From NCBI GenBank assembly GCA_038527215.1, contig JBCBGC010000002.1:1-64000 (forward strand): a stretch of DNA of 64,000 nucleotides, in the 5' to 3' direction. This document shows positions 26,118 through 34,627 of the stretch, one piece after another (within the stretch, counting starts at the first letter, position 1; every line of letters begins with the position of its first letter). The translations under genes and the position numbers were made by a program. Origin of the DNA: JAWPMV01 sp038527215 (lineage in GTDB: Bacteria; Bacteroidota; Bacteroidia; J057). The notes beneath the pieces are model-generated. The model worked only from the letters and a program-made list of their open reading frames with translations. It was not told where the DNA came from and searched no databases.

Positions 26118-27449
26118 ATGTTAATGGTAATTTTCATGAAACGTTTGTGGAAATGGACAAAAAAGAGCCTGGTAATCCTGGGACCTCCTTTTGTTGTCGG
26201 CCTGATTGTCTTCAACTTGTTTCGCTATATACCCCAGTCATTTCTGGCTGAGGCGGAAATCATGGTGGAAGGGACGCCGGTCCTTTCTCCTCCGCAAAAA
26301 CCTACCCCCCTCCCCTCTGAAAATGAGAAGCCTGCTACCTACACCTATTGGGACCACCTGGAGGCATCTATCCAAACTTCCTCCGTCCTTAGACTCCTGG
26401 GATACCGGATGGTGCTAGGAGACTGGGGAGACCAGGAGCCTTTACCGCGCGAAGAGGAAGTTTTGCAAAAGCTCAATCCGGGTATGCTTCCCTTTTTAAA
26501 AGGGGAGATGAAAAACCGGGTACAGCACCTACAGCCTTTTGGTACCGATGCCCATTTAGACAGCCTGTTGAATATCCTGCTGGCCCATCTTAGCTGGGAT
26601 GAAAATAGCCTTCGAAAAATGTTGCTCATTCGGCCTCATCCCGAGAAGGCGGCCTTGATGATCACCTCCCAGGCTTCGGAACAGCGACACGCCCTGGCCC
26701 TGGCAAACTATTTATGCACGGAGTTTATCCGTTATTTCAAGCTGGTGGAACACGAGCGCCTGGAAGGCACCATCACGGATTTACGTAAGTTGGTAGCCCA
26801 GCGAAAAGAAGCCTGGGATCAGCGAAAAGCCGACTTAGATGACTTCCGGCGAAATCTTCACGAAGGGCCGGCTCATGCCTTTACCCATTCGTTGATTGAA
26901 GACATTCAATCCCTCGAAAAAAACCGGCTGGAAACAGCCCAGAAAGTGATCAGTCTCCAGCAACAAATACAGGAACAGACTCCCTTGGTACAGGCCGTTA
27001 AAATCAGCGATCGCCCTACCAGAAAAGTCCGGCAATCTGAGGACTTGAAACACGCCCTCAATATGGCCAAAGCCCGCCTGAGATTCCTGGACCGGAAACT
27101 GGAAGACCTGCACACGCGCCTGGACCAATTAAAGGATACTGCGGCAGTGCCCTACATTCGGAATATTGAAGAGGCCCGCCTGGCTTATGGCAAAGCACAA
27201 GACGAGCTACAAACAGCTGAGAGCCAGGAGCATCATGAGGTAAGTCTCACGCAACAACTCCCCGCCCATGCCACCTCCAGTCATCCGTATGCGATCTGGT
27301 TGGTGAGCGGTATGTCCTTTTTGGCCTGCCTCTGTTTCTGGGTGGTCATCCTGTTTCAAATTGGATATCTGGAGGACAAAAGGGCCTTGAAAAACATTCG
27401 GAAAGAGGGTCCGGACCTGGGGTATGGCAGACGCCTCAACCAACGCTAA
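26118..27449 (+). CDS. polysaccharide copolymerase (Wzz-like) membrane protein
   Basis: A 443-residue protein with a transmembrane helix near each end (about 16-32 and 392-414), and between them a long mostly helical region with strong coiled coil (about 215-375). This two-helix, large-periplasmic-domain layout is that of Wzz/PCP chain-length regulators. No C-terminal kinase domain follows. Three ATG codons are possible (26118, 26124, 26136); the last one gives the neat start MKRLWKWTKK. It precedes a second, longer PCP protein by 271 bp, so the two may form one export complex. Assignment rests on topology and context more than sequence. Confidence 0.65.
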   Translation: MLMVIFMKRLWKWTKKSLVILGPPFVVGLIVFNLFRYIPQSFLAEAEIMVEGTPVLSPPQKPTPLPSENEKPATYTYWDHLEASIQTSSVLRLLGYRMVLGDWGDQEPLPREEEVLQKLNPGMLPFLKGEMKNRVQHLQPFGTDAHLDSLLNILLAHLSWDENSLRKMLLIRPHPEKAALMITSQASEQRHALALANYLCTEFIRYFKLVEHERLEGTITDLRKLVAQRKEAWDQRKADLDDFRRNLHEGPAHAFTHSLIEDIQSLEKNRLETAQKVISLQQQIQEQTPLVQAVKISDRPTRKVRQSEDLKHALNMAKARLRFLDRKLEDLHTRLDQLKDTAAVPYIRNIEEARLAYGKAQDELQTAESQEHHEVSLTQQLPAHATSSHPYAIWLVSGMSFLACLCFWVVILFQIGYLEDKRALKNIRKEGPDLGYGRRLNQR

Positions 27450-27600
27450 CACTTTTCCTTAGAAAAACCGTTTTTTTATCTTCTTAGACTATTTGCGAAG
27501 ATCAGAAAATCCTCTTACCTATGCGGGTCCAGACGTTCATGCTATTTAAGCCGGGATTTATCCCTATCAGGCAGGACCACAAGCCACTGATGTAAGCTTT

Positions 27601-27667
27601 TGTCAACTTTGATAGATTTTGTCGTAAATTTTACCTGTTGACACGCATAAGCCTCTTGGGCTTTTTT
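27601..27667 (+). promoter_or_regulatory. possible leader structure before the wzc-like gene
   Basis: TGTCAAC at 27601-27607 and GTTGACA at 27637-27643 form a 7-bp inverted repeat with a 29-nt spacer. A small hairpin AAGCC-TCTTG-GGCTT at 27649-27663 running into a T tract follows, 54 bp before the ATG. It could be a weak terminator or attenuator. A TAAATTTT sequence between the arms is a poor -7 candidate. Confidence 0.3.
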
Positions 27668-27720
27668 CTCGGAAGAGGAAAAGAAAAAATGATTATTTAG
27701 GGTTCGGAACAAGGGTTCAT

Positions 27721-29910
27721 ATGGAGCTGATTGCATTTCTCCAGGTATTGCTTAGGCGCAAGTGGTTGATTCTGATCGTGGTCAGCCTGGCAATGCTTAC
27801 TACCTACCTTATCGCTCGAAAATCCCCCCAGTTATATGCTGCTCAGGGCCAGTTGGCTACGGGTATCATTCAGGGGAATACCACTATTTTTTCGCTGGAG
27901 CGAGGACAGGAAGGCTTGCAAAAACATGAGATTGAAGCTCGTTTTAAGCACATGGCTGAAACCATGCAAACCCCAGAGGTACTGATTCTCCTGGGGTATA
28001 ACCTCATGTTGCATGACCTGGAAAAAACCGAAGCCTTCCGGGATCTCAATGTCGTAAGAAGCGAATTCTCCTCTGATGAGTTAAAAGTAGCCCAGCGTCG
28101 CCTCCGCCTGAAACGAGACTCTTTGGAAATGCTGCGGAGCAATGATGAACTGGAACAAAAACATCTGCACATGCTGCGGCTCATGAACTACGATCCAAGT
28201 AGCTTGAAAACCGGCCTTGCTGTGCAGCGGATTCCCGGTACAGACTATCTGCTGATCGAATACCGTTCCGAAAATCCTTATCTGTCAGCCTTCGCCGTCA
28301 ACCAACTGGCCCAGGAATTTATGCGCTACCATACGCATAAGCGGGCTGAAGTTTCGGAAGCCTCTTTGGAAACCCTGAGTAAGGTAGTAGCGGATAAAAA
28401 GAAAACCCTTGACGATAAATTGAAAGCCTGGGAACGCATCCAGGCCAATGCAGGCACCCCAGCCGTCAATACAGCAGGCTCGGCCCGCACCCTCCTGACC
28501 CGCATCGAACGACTGGAAAATGCCCGGGAAAGAGCAGGAGTGGACATTTTTGCTGCGAATCGTAGTCGGCAAGAAGCCGAAGAAGGACTGAAAGAAGCAG
28601 ACAGAGCGCCTTACCTGTCAGCTAATGAAAGTAGGGGCGGGGATAATGCCATGGTCCTACGCAACAGCCTGGAAAGATTGGTCAATCGCTATGTGAGAGG
28701 AGGCCTGAACAATAGCCGCCTTCTGGACTCTATTGATAAGGTGCAGTTGGACCTGGAAGAAAGCCTCTATCAAGCTGCGGCGGCTCGTTCTGGTGCGCCT
28801 GATGCCTTGACCCAGCGCATGATCCGCCAGAAAGCTGAAGCAGAGATCAATGAAGAGATTGCCCGCAAAAAAATATCCTCTATCGATCAGGAACTGAGAA
28901 GAATCGGTACGCAGCCTGAGAACTATCAGGCCTCCGCTGATAATAGCCCTTTATCCAGAGAAGTAAACCAAGCCAAAGATGCTTACCTCCTGGCCCTGGA
29001 AAACCTGGAAGCGGCGCGTCTCTCCGCAGATGGCGTAGACCTGAACTGGCCCAATATCAGCCAGCTTGAATACGTACAGGCTCCGGATAAGCCATTGCCC
29101 AACCAGGCCTGGCTGCTGACGGCGCTGGCTGGTCTGACCGCGCTAGGCATTTCTATTGGCCTCTTCTTTTTACTGGAATACCTGGATAGAAGCATCAAGA
29201 CTCCCCAACGATTTGAAAAACTCACGGGTCTGGGTCTGGTGGGTGCACTCAATAAACTGAAATCAGGAAACCTTGACCTGGTGGGCATGTTCTCCAACGA
29301 ACAAGCCAGTCCGGAATTGGAAAATTATAAGCAACTGTTGCGCAAAATCCGGCACGAGATCGCCAAAGAGGGGCCCCGCACCCTCTTGATCACCAGTACC
29401 AACGAAGGCGTAGGAAAAACCTCTTTATTGGTATCTCTGGCCTATTCGCTAAGCCTAAACCAGCGTAAGGTTCTGCTGATCGACACCAACTTTAAAGCCG
29501 CCTCTCTGACCGAATCCACGGGGGCCTCTCCCGCCCTGGAAGATTTCATGGCCAAGAAGCTATCCCGCAAGGCCCTCATTTCCCGCTCCGTCTTTGAAGG
29601 GGTAGATGTGATTGGTTGCAAAGGCAGCAACTACTCCCCATCCGAAATCTTCAAAGGGAAAGAATTCGAGAATTTACTGATAGAACTCACCGATCAGTAC
29701 GATCATATCATCATGGAAGGCCCGGCCTTGAACGACTATGCTGATACGCAGGAGCTCTCCGAGTACGCAGCTAAGATCATCCCTGTTTTCTCGGCGGAAG
29801 ATCGACTCGAGGAAATTGATCAGCAGTCTATTGATTACCTCAAAGGTCTGGAAGGACAGTTGATGGGAGCCGTTCTCAACAAAGTGGACATGCAGTACTT
29901 CGGACGCTAA
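27721..29910 (+). CDS. Wzc-like polysaccharide copolymerase with degenerate tyrosine-kinase domain
   Basis: A 729-residue protein: a Wzz domain with transmembrane helices at about 13-31 and 460-485, a large coiled-coil periplasmic part, then a cytoplasmic P-loop domain (about 530-729) of the BY-kinase/CpsD type. The Walker A TSTNEGVGKTS is at about 558-568. The A' motif reads VLLIDTNFK instead of the usual DxD form. The Walker B motif reads HIIMEGPAL, with Asp changed to Glu and the second Pro lost. There is no C-terminal tyrosine cluster, only one Tyr in the last residues. Export control is likely; phosphorylation is doubtful. The stop overlaps the next start as TAATG. Confidence 0.85.
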   Translation: MELIAFLQVLLRRKWLILIVVSLAMLTTYLIARKSPQLYAAQGQLATGIIQGNTTIFSLERGQEGLQKHEIEARFKHMAETMQTPEVLILLGYNLMLHDLEKTEAFRDLNVVRSEFSSDELKVAQRRLRLKRDSLEMLRSNDELEQKHLHMLRLMNYDPSSLKTGLAVQRIPGTDYLLIEYRSENPYLSAFAVNQLAQEFMRYHTHKRAEVSEASLETLSKVVADKKKTLDDKLKAWERIQANAGTPAVNTAGSARTLLTRIERLENARERAGVDIFAANRSRQEAEEGLKEADRAPYLSANESRGGDNAMVLRNSLERLVNRYVRGGLNNSRLLDSIDKVQLDLEESLYQAAAARSGAPDALTQRMIRQKAEAEINEEIARKKISSIDQELRRIGTQPENYQASADNSPLSREVNQAKDAYLLALENLEAARLSADGVDLNWPNISQLEYVQAPDKPLPNQAWLLTALAGLTALGISIGLFFLLEYLDRSIKTPQRFEKLTGLGLVGALNKLKSGNLDLVGMFSNEQASPELENYKQLLRKIRHEIAKEGPRTLLITSTNEGVGKTSLLVSLAYSLSLNQRKVLLIDTNFKAASLTESTGASPALEDFMAKKLSRKALISRSVFEGVDVIGCKGSNYSPSEIFKGKEFENLLIELTDQYDHIIMEGPALNDYADTQELSEYAAKIIPVFSAEDRLEEIDQQSIDYLKGLEGQLMGAVLNKVDMQYFGR

Positions 29911-31073
29911 TGCCCTGGGATCTTCCCATATGGGCCTATTTCCTTTATGTAGCCAGCTACACCTTTATCTTTTCTTTGGCAGCCAGGATTTCCGCTTCCA
30001 GGCCTTTGCCAATCATTGCCCATAATACGCCTCTCGCCTACCTGATTCCCGCCTACCGGGAGGATGCGGTCATTCTCTCAACCGTCAAGGCGCTCTTAGC
30101 CGTCCGAAAGACCGGGGAAGTCATCATCGTGGTGGCTGACGGGCTGCAACCGCATACCCTGCAAGCCTTATCAGAATGGGATGTCCTGGTCCAGGAAGTA
30201 CAGTTCGCTACTTCCAGCAAGGTAAAATCCCTCCGGGTAGGTCTGGAACGGGTCCCGGATCAGATAGCGCATGTCTTAATTCTGGATGCCGACAACCATC
30301 TTGATCCTCAAGCTCACCCCTATATTGCTGCCTTGCTGCAGCAAGGTTGGGAAGCCCTGCAAATTCGCCGGATTGCCAAAAACCTCGACTCGCACTGGGC
30401 TTTGCTGGATGGATTGTCCGAAGCGCTCAACCAGGCGATTTACAGAGCAGGGCCAGCTGCTATAGGCTGGGCACCCCAGTTATCCGGTTCGGGAATGGTT
30501 TTTGAAAAAAAACTGCTCAAAGCATGCCTGGCTGGCTGGGATACGGCTGGCGGGTTCGATCGAGAATTGGAAATTCAGGTATTGCAGCGAGGGAAAAAAA
30601 TTGCCTTCCTGGGAGAAGCTGTGATCTGGGATGAAAAGGTAAACTCCGGAGCGGTCTTTTCTCAACAGCGCCGACGCTGGGTGAGCAGCCAGTACCACTT
30701 TCTAAGGAAACATTGGCGCCTGGGATGGAGGGGCTTATGGCAGGGAAATGGAGCCTTGTTTCACAGCAGCGTCCTGCGCAACATCCAACTTCCCCGGGTG
30801 CTCAACCTGGGCTTGCTGAGTCTCTGGGTTTTGTTAAAAATCCTGCTCGGTTCTATGGGAGGCCTGACGCTCCTGTGGTGGGTGGGCTTATGGGGCATGT
30901 TGGTGGCAGGCGTAGGCCTGGCAATTCCGCGATCTTACCTATCTTTTCGGTTGTTTCAGGCCCTCTGGATATTGCCTGGCGCATTCTGGCGCATGTTTAT
31001 GGTGCTTTTCCGGTTACAAAAAGCCGACCAGGCCCACTATGCCACCCCGCATGAAGAAACGGAGCATTCATGA
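29910..31073 (+). CDS. family 2 glycosyltransferase, membrane-bound processive type
   Basis: A 387-residue GT2 enzyme: an N-terminal membrane helix (about 8-25), GT-A domain with YLIPAYREDAV, the DxD-type motif LILDADNHLD (about 124-133), the acceptor GGFDRELEIQ, and QQRRRWVSSQ (the QxxRW-like motif of cellulose/hyaluronan synthases). Then come C-terminal membrane helices. It probably adds or polymerises sugars from nucleotide donors on the inner face of the membrane. It overlaps wzc by 1 bp and the next GT by 4 bp (ATGA), so it is one operon with them. Confidence 0.88.
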   Translation: MPWDLPIWAYFLYVASYTFIFSLAARISASRPLPIIAHNTPLAYLIPAYREDAVILSTVKALLAVRKTGEVIIVVADGLQPHTLQALSEWDVLVQEVQFATSSKVKSLRVGLERVPDQIAHVLILDADNHLDPQAHPYIAALLQQGWEALQIRRIAKNLDSHWALLDGLSEALNQAIYRAGPAAIGWAPQLSGSGMVFEKKLLKACLAGWDTAGGFDRELEIQVLQRGKKIAFLGEAVIWDEKVNSGAVFSQQRRRWVSSQYHFLRKHWRLGWRGLWQGNGALFHSSVLRNIQLPRVLNLGLLSLWVLLKILLGSMGGLTLLWWVGLWGMLVAGVGLAIPRSYLSFRLFQALWILPGAFWRMFMVLFRLQKADQAHYATPHEETEHS

Positions 31074-31939
31074 AGGAGCCTCTCATCAGTATCATTGCCG
31101 TTCATTTCGGACCGCCCGCCCCTACGCTGCAGTGGTGGGGCCAGCTCCAGGCGCTCACTTATCCTCATTGGGAAGCCATTCTTATAGACCAGGGAACCGG
31201 GGATGAAGTGCAAAAAAAGCTGGGACAGCTGGAGCAGCTCACCTATCTACCACGAGAGAACGAGGGCTATGCGGCAGGTCTCAACGCAGGCCTGCGCCTG
31301 GCTAAGGGGGACTTTTTTCTTTTAATGAATACGGACCTCCTCTTCCCGGCAAACAGCCTGGAATTGTTGCTCCAGGTTTTTATGACCAAACCCAAGGTCG
31401 GCCTGGTATCTCCCCTCCTCCTCCAGGCCGGTTCCCCAGCCCGGATTCAATACGCAGGCAGTACGGCCCTAGGTCCGCTCAGTGGACGAAATCAGCATCC
31501 GGAAAAAGGCAAACACTGGGATGGGCAAGTCCGTCCTTTACTGCCTACCGCCTATCCGCATGGGGCCATGATGATGAGCAGTCGCGAAGGGCTGGAAATA
31601 GCAGGCTTGCTTCCCACAACTTATTTCCTCTACTATGAAGAACTCGCCTGGGCAGAACAGTTTTCTCGTCACCATAGGCAACACTGGTGTCAAGGGGCCC
31701 TGGTAGTGGAGCACTTGGGCGGATTGAACCTGGAGGAAGCGTCTGCCCAACAATGGCATTACTATGTGAGGAATCGCCGCCTGCTCATGAAAGATCGGGG
31801 CCAGGCCCTTTCCTATGCAGGATTTTGTCTATACTTCTATCTCGTCAGCCTACCGATCCTGCTCCTCCGGTCTATCATCAAAGGTCGCCTGGGGAAGATA
31901 CGTGCCATCTGGAAGGGAGCCTGGGTTCGCTTGCCCTAA
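31070..31939 (+). CDS. family 2 glycosyltransferase (rhamnosyltransferase-like)
   Basis: A 289-residue GT2 protein. It starts with ISIIAVHFGPPAPTLQWW and has ENEGYAAGLNAGLRLAKGD followed by FLLMNTDLLFP (the DxD position read as NTD), the pattern of the WcaA/rhamnosyltransferase group. TTYFLYYEELAWAEQF is the usual ED-containing acceptor loop. A C-terminal hydrophobic helix (about 245-268) may attach it to the membrane. It is the last member of the coupled wzc-GT-GT run; the following epimerase gene starts 134 bp later. Confidence 0.87.
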   Translation: MKEPLISIIAVHFGPPAPTLQWWGQLQALTYPHWEAILIDQGTGDEVQKKLGQLEQLTYLPRENEGYAAGLNAGLRLAKGDFFLLMNTDLLFPANSLELLLQVFMTKPKVGLVSPLLLQAGSPARIQYAGSTALGPLSGRNQHPEKGKHWDGQVRPLLPTAYPHGAMMMSSREGLEIAGLLPTTYFLYYEELAWAEQFSRHHRQHWCQGALVVEHLGGLNLEEASAQQWHYYVRNRRLLMKDRGQALSYAGFCLYFYLVSLPILLLRSIIKGRLGKIRAIWKGAWVRLP

Positions 31940-32073
31940 TAGCCTTACAAGGTGATGTAAGAATGGCCAGGGAAAAACTGCCGATCATCTTTATTTCGCC
32001 GCCATCATTTCATTTAAATAATTATTTAGTCTTTGTTTAATACATTGTAAAAAATTACCAACAAGGACTTATA

Positions 32074-33090
32074 ATGACAAAATCTCTCGTCACGGGGGGA
32101 GCTGGCTTCATCGGCTCTCACGTAGTGAAACACTGCCTGGCTCAAGGTCATGAAGTTGTGGTTCTGGACGACCTCAGCGGAGGATTCGAGGATCATATAC
32201 CAGAAGGGGCGCTTTTTATCAAAGGCTCCATCTGTGACCATCAACTGGTAGACGCGCTCTTCCAGGAATACCAATTTGATTATGTATACCATCTGGCAGC
32301 CTATGCTGCAGAGGGTTTATCCCACTTTATTCGCCGCTATAATTACCAAACCAACCTGATTGGCAGCATGAATTTGATCAATGCTTCCGTGGTTCATAAG
32401 GTAAAATGCTTCGTCTTCACCTCATCCATTGCGGTGTACGGAGCCGGTCAGGTACCTCTGCGGGAGGATATGGTCCCACAACCGGAAGATCCTTACGGGG
32501 TTTCTAAGTTCGCGGTAGAGTTAGATTTGAAGGCTGCCCATGAAATGTTTGGGCTGGATTATGTCATTTTCCGCCCGCATAATGTGTATGGAGAAAACCA
32601 GAACATCGGAGACAAATACCGGAACGTGATCGGCATTTTCATGAATCAAATCATGCAGGGCAAGCAGCTTACCGTCTTTGGAGACGGGGAGCAAACCCGG
32701 GCTTTTAGCTATATCGATGATGTAGCCATTCCTATTGCCCAGGCCGTCAATACGCCCGCTGCCTTTAACCAGGTGTTCAACATCGGGGCCGATCAGCCCT
32801 ACAGCGTCAACCAACTGGCCGAAGTCGTAACCAAAGCCTTTGGGGTGGTTCCGGATATCACCCATCTGCAAGCGCGTAACGAAGTGGTAGATGCCTATGC
32901 AGATCATAGCAAGGCTCATGCGGTATTTGGTGAGGGTTCAGGGATCGACCTGACCATGGGTATACAACGGATGGCGGACTGGGCCCAAAAAGTCGGGGCT
33001 CGTCAATCCAAAGAATTTGGTACCATTGAAATCACGGAAAAACTCCCGCAGGGATGGGAAGTGGTGACCAAACAGGTTCAAAAGGACTAA
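32074..33090 (+). CDS. nucleotide-sugar epimerase/dehydratase (extended SDR)
   Basis: A 338-residue extended short-chain dehydrogenase. TGGAGFIGSHVVKH is the NAD-binding loop, FTSSIAVYG carries the catalytic Ser, and YGVSKFAVE is the YxxxK motif. FRPHNVYGENQNIGDKYRNV and FGDGEQTRAFSYIDDV are the substrate-binding elements of the UDP-glucose 4-epimerase/dehydratase group. It should supply an activated sugar for the polysaccharide made by the preceding genes. The exact reaction (epimerase or 4,6-dehydratase) cannot be decided here. A good terminator follows at 33130. Confidence 0.9.
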   Translation: MTKSLVTGGAGFIGSHVVKHCLAQGHEVVVLDDLSGGFEDHIPEGALFIKGSICDHQLVDALFQEYQFDYVYHLAAYAAEGLSHFIRRYNYQTNLIGSMNLINASVVHKVKCFVFTSSIAVYGAGQVPLREDMVPQPEDPYGVSKFAVELDLKAAHEMFGLDYVIFRPHNVYGENQNIGDKYRNVIGIFMNQIMQGKQLTVFGDGEQTRAFSYIDDVAIPIAQAVNTPAAFNQVFNIGADQPYSVNQLAEVVTKAFGVVPDITHLQARNEVVDAYADHSKAHAVFGEGSGIDLTMGIQRMADWAQKVGARQSKEFGTIEITEKLPQGWEVVTKQVQKD

Positions 33091-33129
33091 TTAGTAGTTA
33101 GTAGCTAGATAGACCACTATCAGTAATTT

Positions 33130-33166
33130 GAGTCATCCTGAATTTTGGGATGGCTCATTTTTTTTT
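33130..33166 (+). terminator. intrinsic terminator after the epimerase gene
   Basis: GAGTCATCC, an 11-nt loop, GGATGGCTC (9 bp with one G-T pair), then A and a run of eight or more T. It ends the polysaccharide gene run. Confidence 0.8.
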
Positions 33167-33241
33167 GAAGAAGTTTTTGAGACGGAGAGGAAGGGGCCAT
33201 TTTCCTTCCTGAAGGCGAATGCTTACTTATTCTCTCGTCCC

Positions 33242-33395
33242 GGCACCCTGGAAGTTCCTTCGACTTTAAAGAGGTGAGCTGGCCGGGTCAAGGACTCCGT
33301 AAGCTATATCGTTGGAGGTCTCAGTATCCTTCTGTAATCATGGAGACCCCGGATAAGTCATTTTCCCTGGTGTTCAAATGCCTTTCCGGGGTGAC
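33242..33395. repeat. MITE-like element, copy A
   Basis: 154 bp bounded by imperfect inverted ends GGCACCCTGGAAG and CCTTTCCGGGGTGAC. Internal blocks AGGTGAGCTGGCCGGGTC and GGAGACCCCGGATAAG are conserved. Together with 45 bp of right flank (to 33440) it is repeated directly as copy B with a 219-bp period. It has no coding frame. Confidence 0.8.
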
Positions 33396-33460
33396 ATATT
33401 TGTGAGTGGTTGGGATTTCAGGAAGCCTTTTGATGAAATCATCTCTCCTTCCATATGCTT

Positions 33461-33614
33461 GTCACCCTGGAAGTTCCTCCGACTTTAAGGAGGTGAGCTG
33501 GCCGGGTCAAGGACTCCGTAAGCTATATCATTAGAGGTCTCAAGATCCTTCTGTAATCATGGAGACCCCGGATAAGGCTTTTTCCCTACCGGTCAAATGC
33601 CTTTCCGGGGTGAC
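33461..33614. repeat. MITE-like element, copy B
   Basis: The same 154-bp length as copy A, with end GTCACCCTGGAAG and the opposite end CTTTCCGGGGTGAC. Identity to copy A is very high, and the repeat includes the flank to 33659 (TTTGATGAAATC). This is the signature of a recent tandem duplication of element plus flank. Confidence 0.82.
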
Positions 33615-33754
33615 ATATTTGTGAGTGGTTGGGATTTCAGGAAGCCTTTTGATGAAATCTTGGCTTATTCAACATTCGGGATGATGTATGTTTTTTTGTG
33701 TCCGAAGCGGTGATTTTCCTATCTTTTGTCCTGATCTCCCAGCATGACCTTTTC

Positions 33755-34627
33755 ATGGACAGCATCTGCCCAAATTGTGAAGCTCCCCTCAAGGCATTGG
33801 ACAACTATTGTCCTACCTGTGGGCAGCGTAAGTTGCCGGACAATCCCTACGCCATTGGACCTTTTCTCCGGCAGTTTTTCCACCATATCACCCATTTGGA
33901 TGGGAAGTTTCTCCGAACCTTTGGGAAACTCTGGCAGCCAGGCCATCTCACCCAGGCGTATTTCGCTGGCAGGCGCATGCGCTATCTTCTGCCCTTACAG
34001 TTTTTTCTCCTGATGAACCTTTTCTACTTCTTAGCCTTTTGGCTCAGTGAGGTAGACACCTTTGATTATCCCCTTTTTGTCATGGTTCAGTATCTGCCTT
34101 TTTCGGAGCAGGCGCTGGAACTGGTCGTGCAGCATCTGGGAATTCCGGCAGGAACTTCTGAGGAGGAAAGCTGGCGAAGGGTGTTTGAATTCGCGCCGAT
34201 CTATGATCAGCGCATGCGGACCATGAGTAAAACCCTCATGTTAATTTTTATTCCTTTTCTGGCCTTGGTCAGTTGGCCTTTATATGCAAGAAAGAAGCCT
34301 TTTTACGGTCAACACCTTATTTTCAGCGCGCACCTCATGACCTTTGTCCTGGTCTGGATGGCGACAGGGGTCACCCTGAGCATCAAACTGCTCCCTGCCA
34401 TCATGGCTATGCTGGGCGGAGAAATCTCGCTGGCCAGCGGCCAATGGAACTTCGTGCTGAGCTTCTATCCAGCCGTATTCATCTACCTGTGGATAGCCTC
34501 CCGGAGGGTCTTCCAGCAACATGGGGGCTGGATTACCCTCAAAAGCCTCATCCTCATTTTTTTCCTCTCCCAAATGATGATGGGCTATAACTATCTGCTG
34601 TTCAGGATCATCCTTTGGACGGATTAG
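33755..34627 (+). CDS. DUF3667 membrane protein with N-terminal zinc ribbon
   Basis: A 290-residue protein. It begins with a zinc-ribbon pair, CPNC and CPTCGQ, followed by LRQFFHHITHLDGKFLRTF and GKLWQPGHLTQAYFAGRRMRYLLPLQFFL, the DUF3667 core. Four to five transmembrane helices follow. The function of DUF3667 is unknown. ATG 33755 is preferred to a GTG at 33698, because the family starts just before the first CxxC. The gene follows the MITE-like repeats, and its 3' end overlaps the convergent mechanosensitive channel gene by 20 bp. Confidence 0.85.
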   Translation: MDSICPNCEAPLKALDNYCPTCGQRKLPDNPYAIGPFLRQFFHHITHLDGKFLRTFGKLWQPGHLTQAYFAGRRMRYLLPLQFFLLMNLFYFLAFWLSEVDTFDYPLFVMVQYLPFSEQALELVVQHLGIPAGTSEEESWRRVFEFAPIYDQRMRTMSKTLMLIFIPFLALVSWPLYARKKPFYGQHLIFSAHLMTFVLVWMATGVTLSIKLLPAIMAMLGGEISLASGQWNFVLSFYPAVFIYLWIASRRVFQQHGGWITLKSLILIFFLSQMMMGYNYLLFRIILWTD

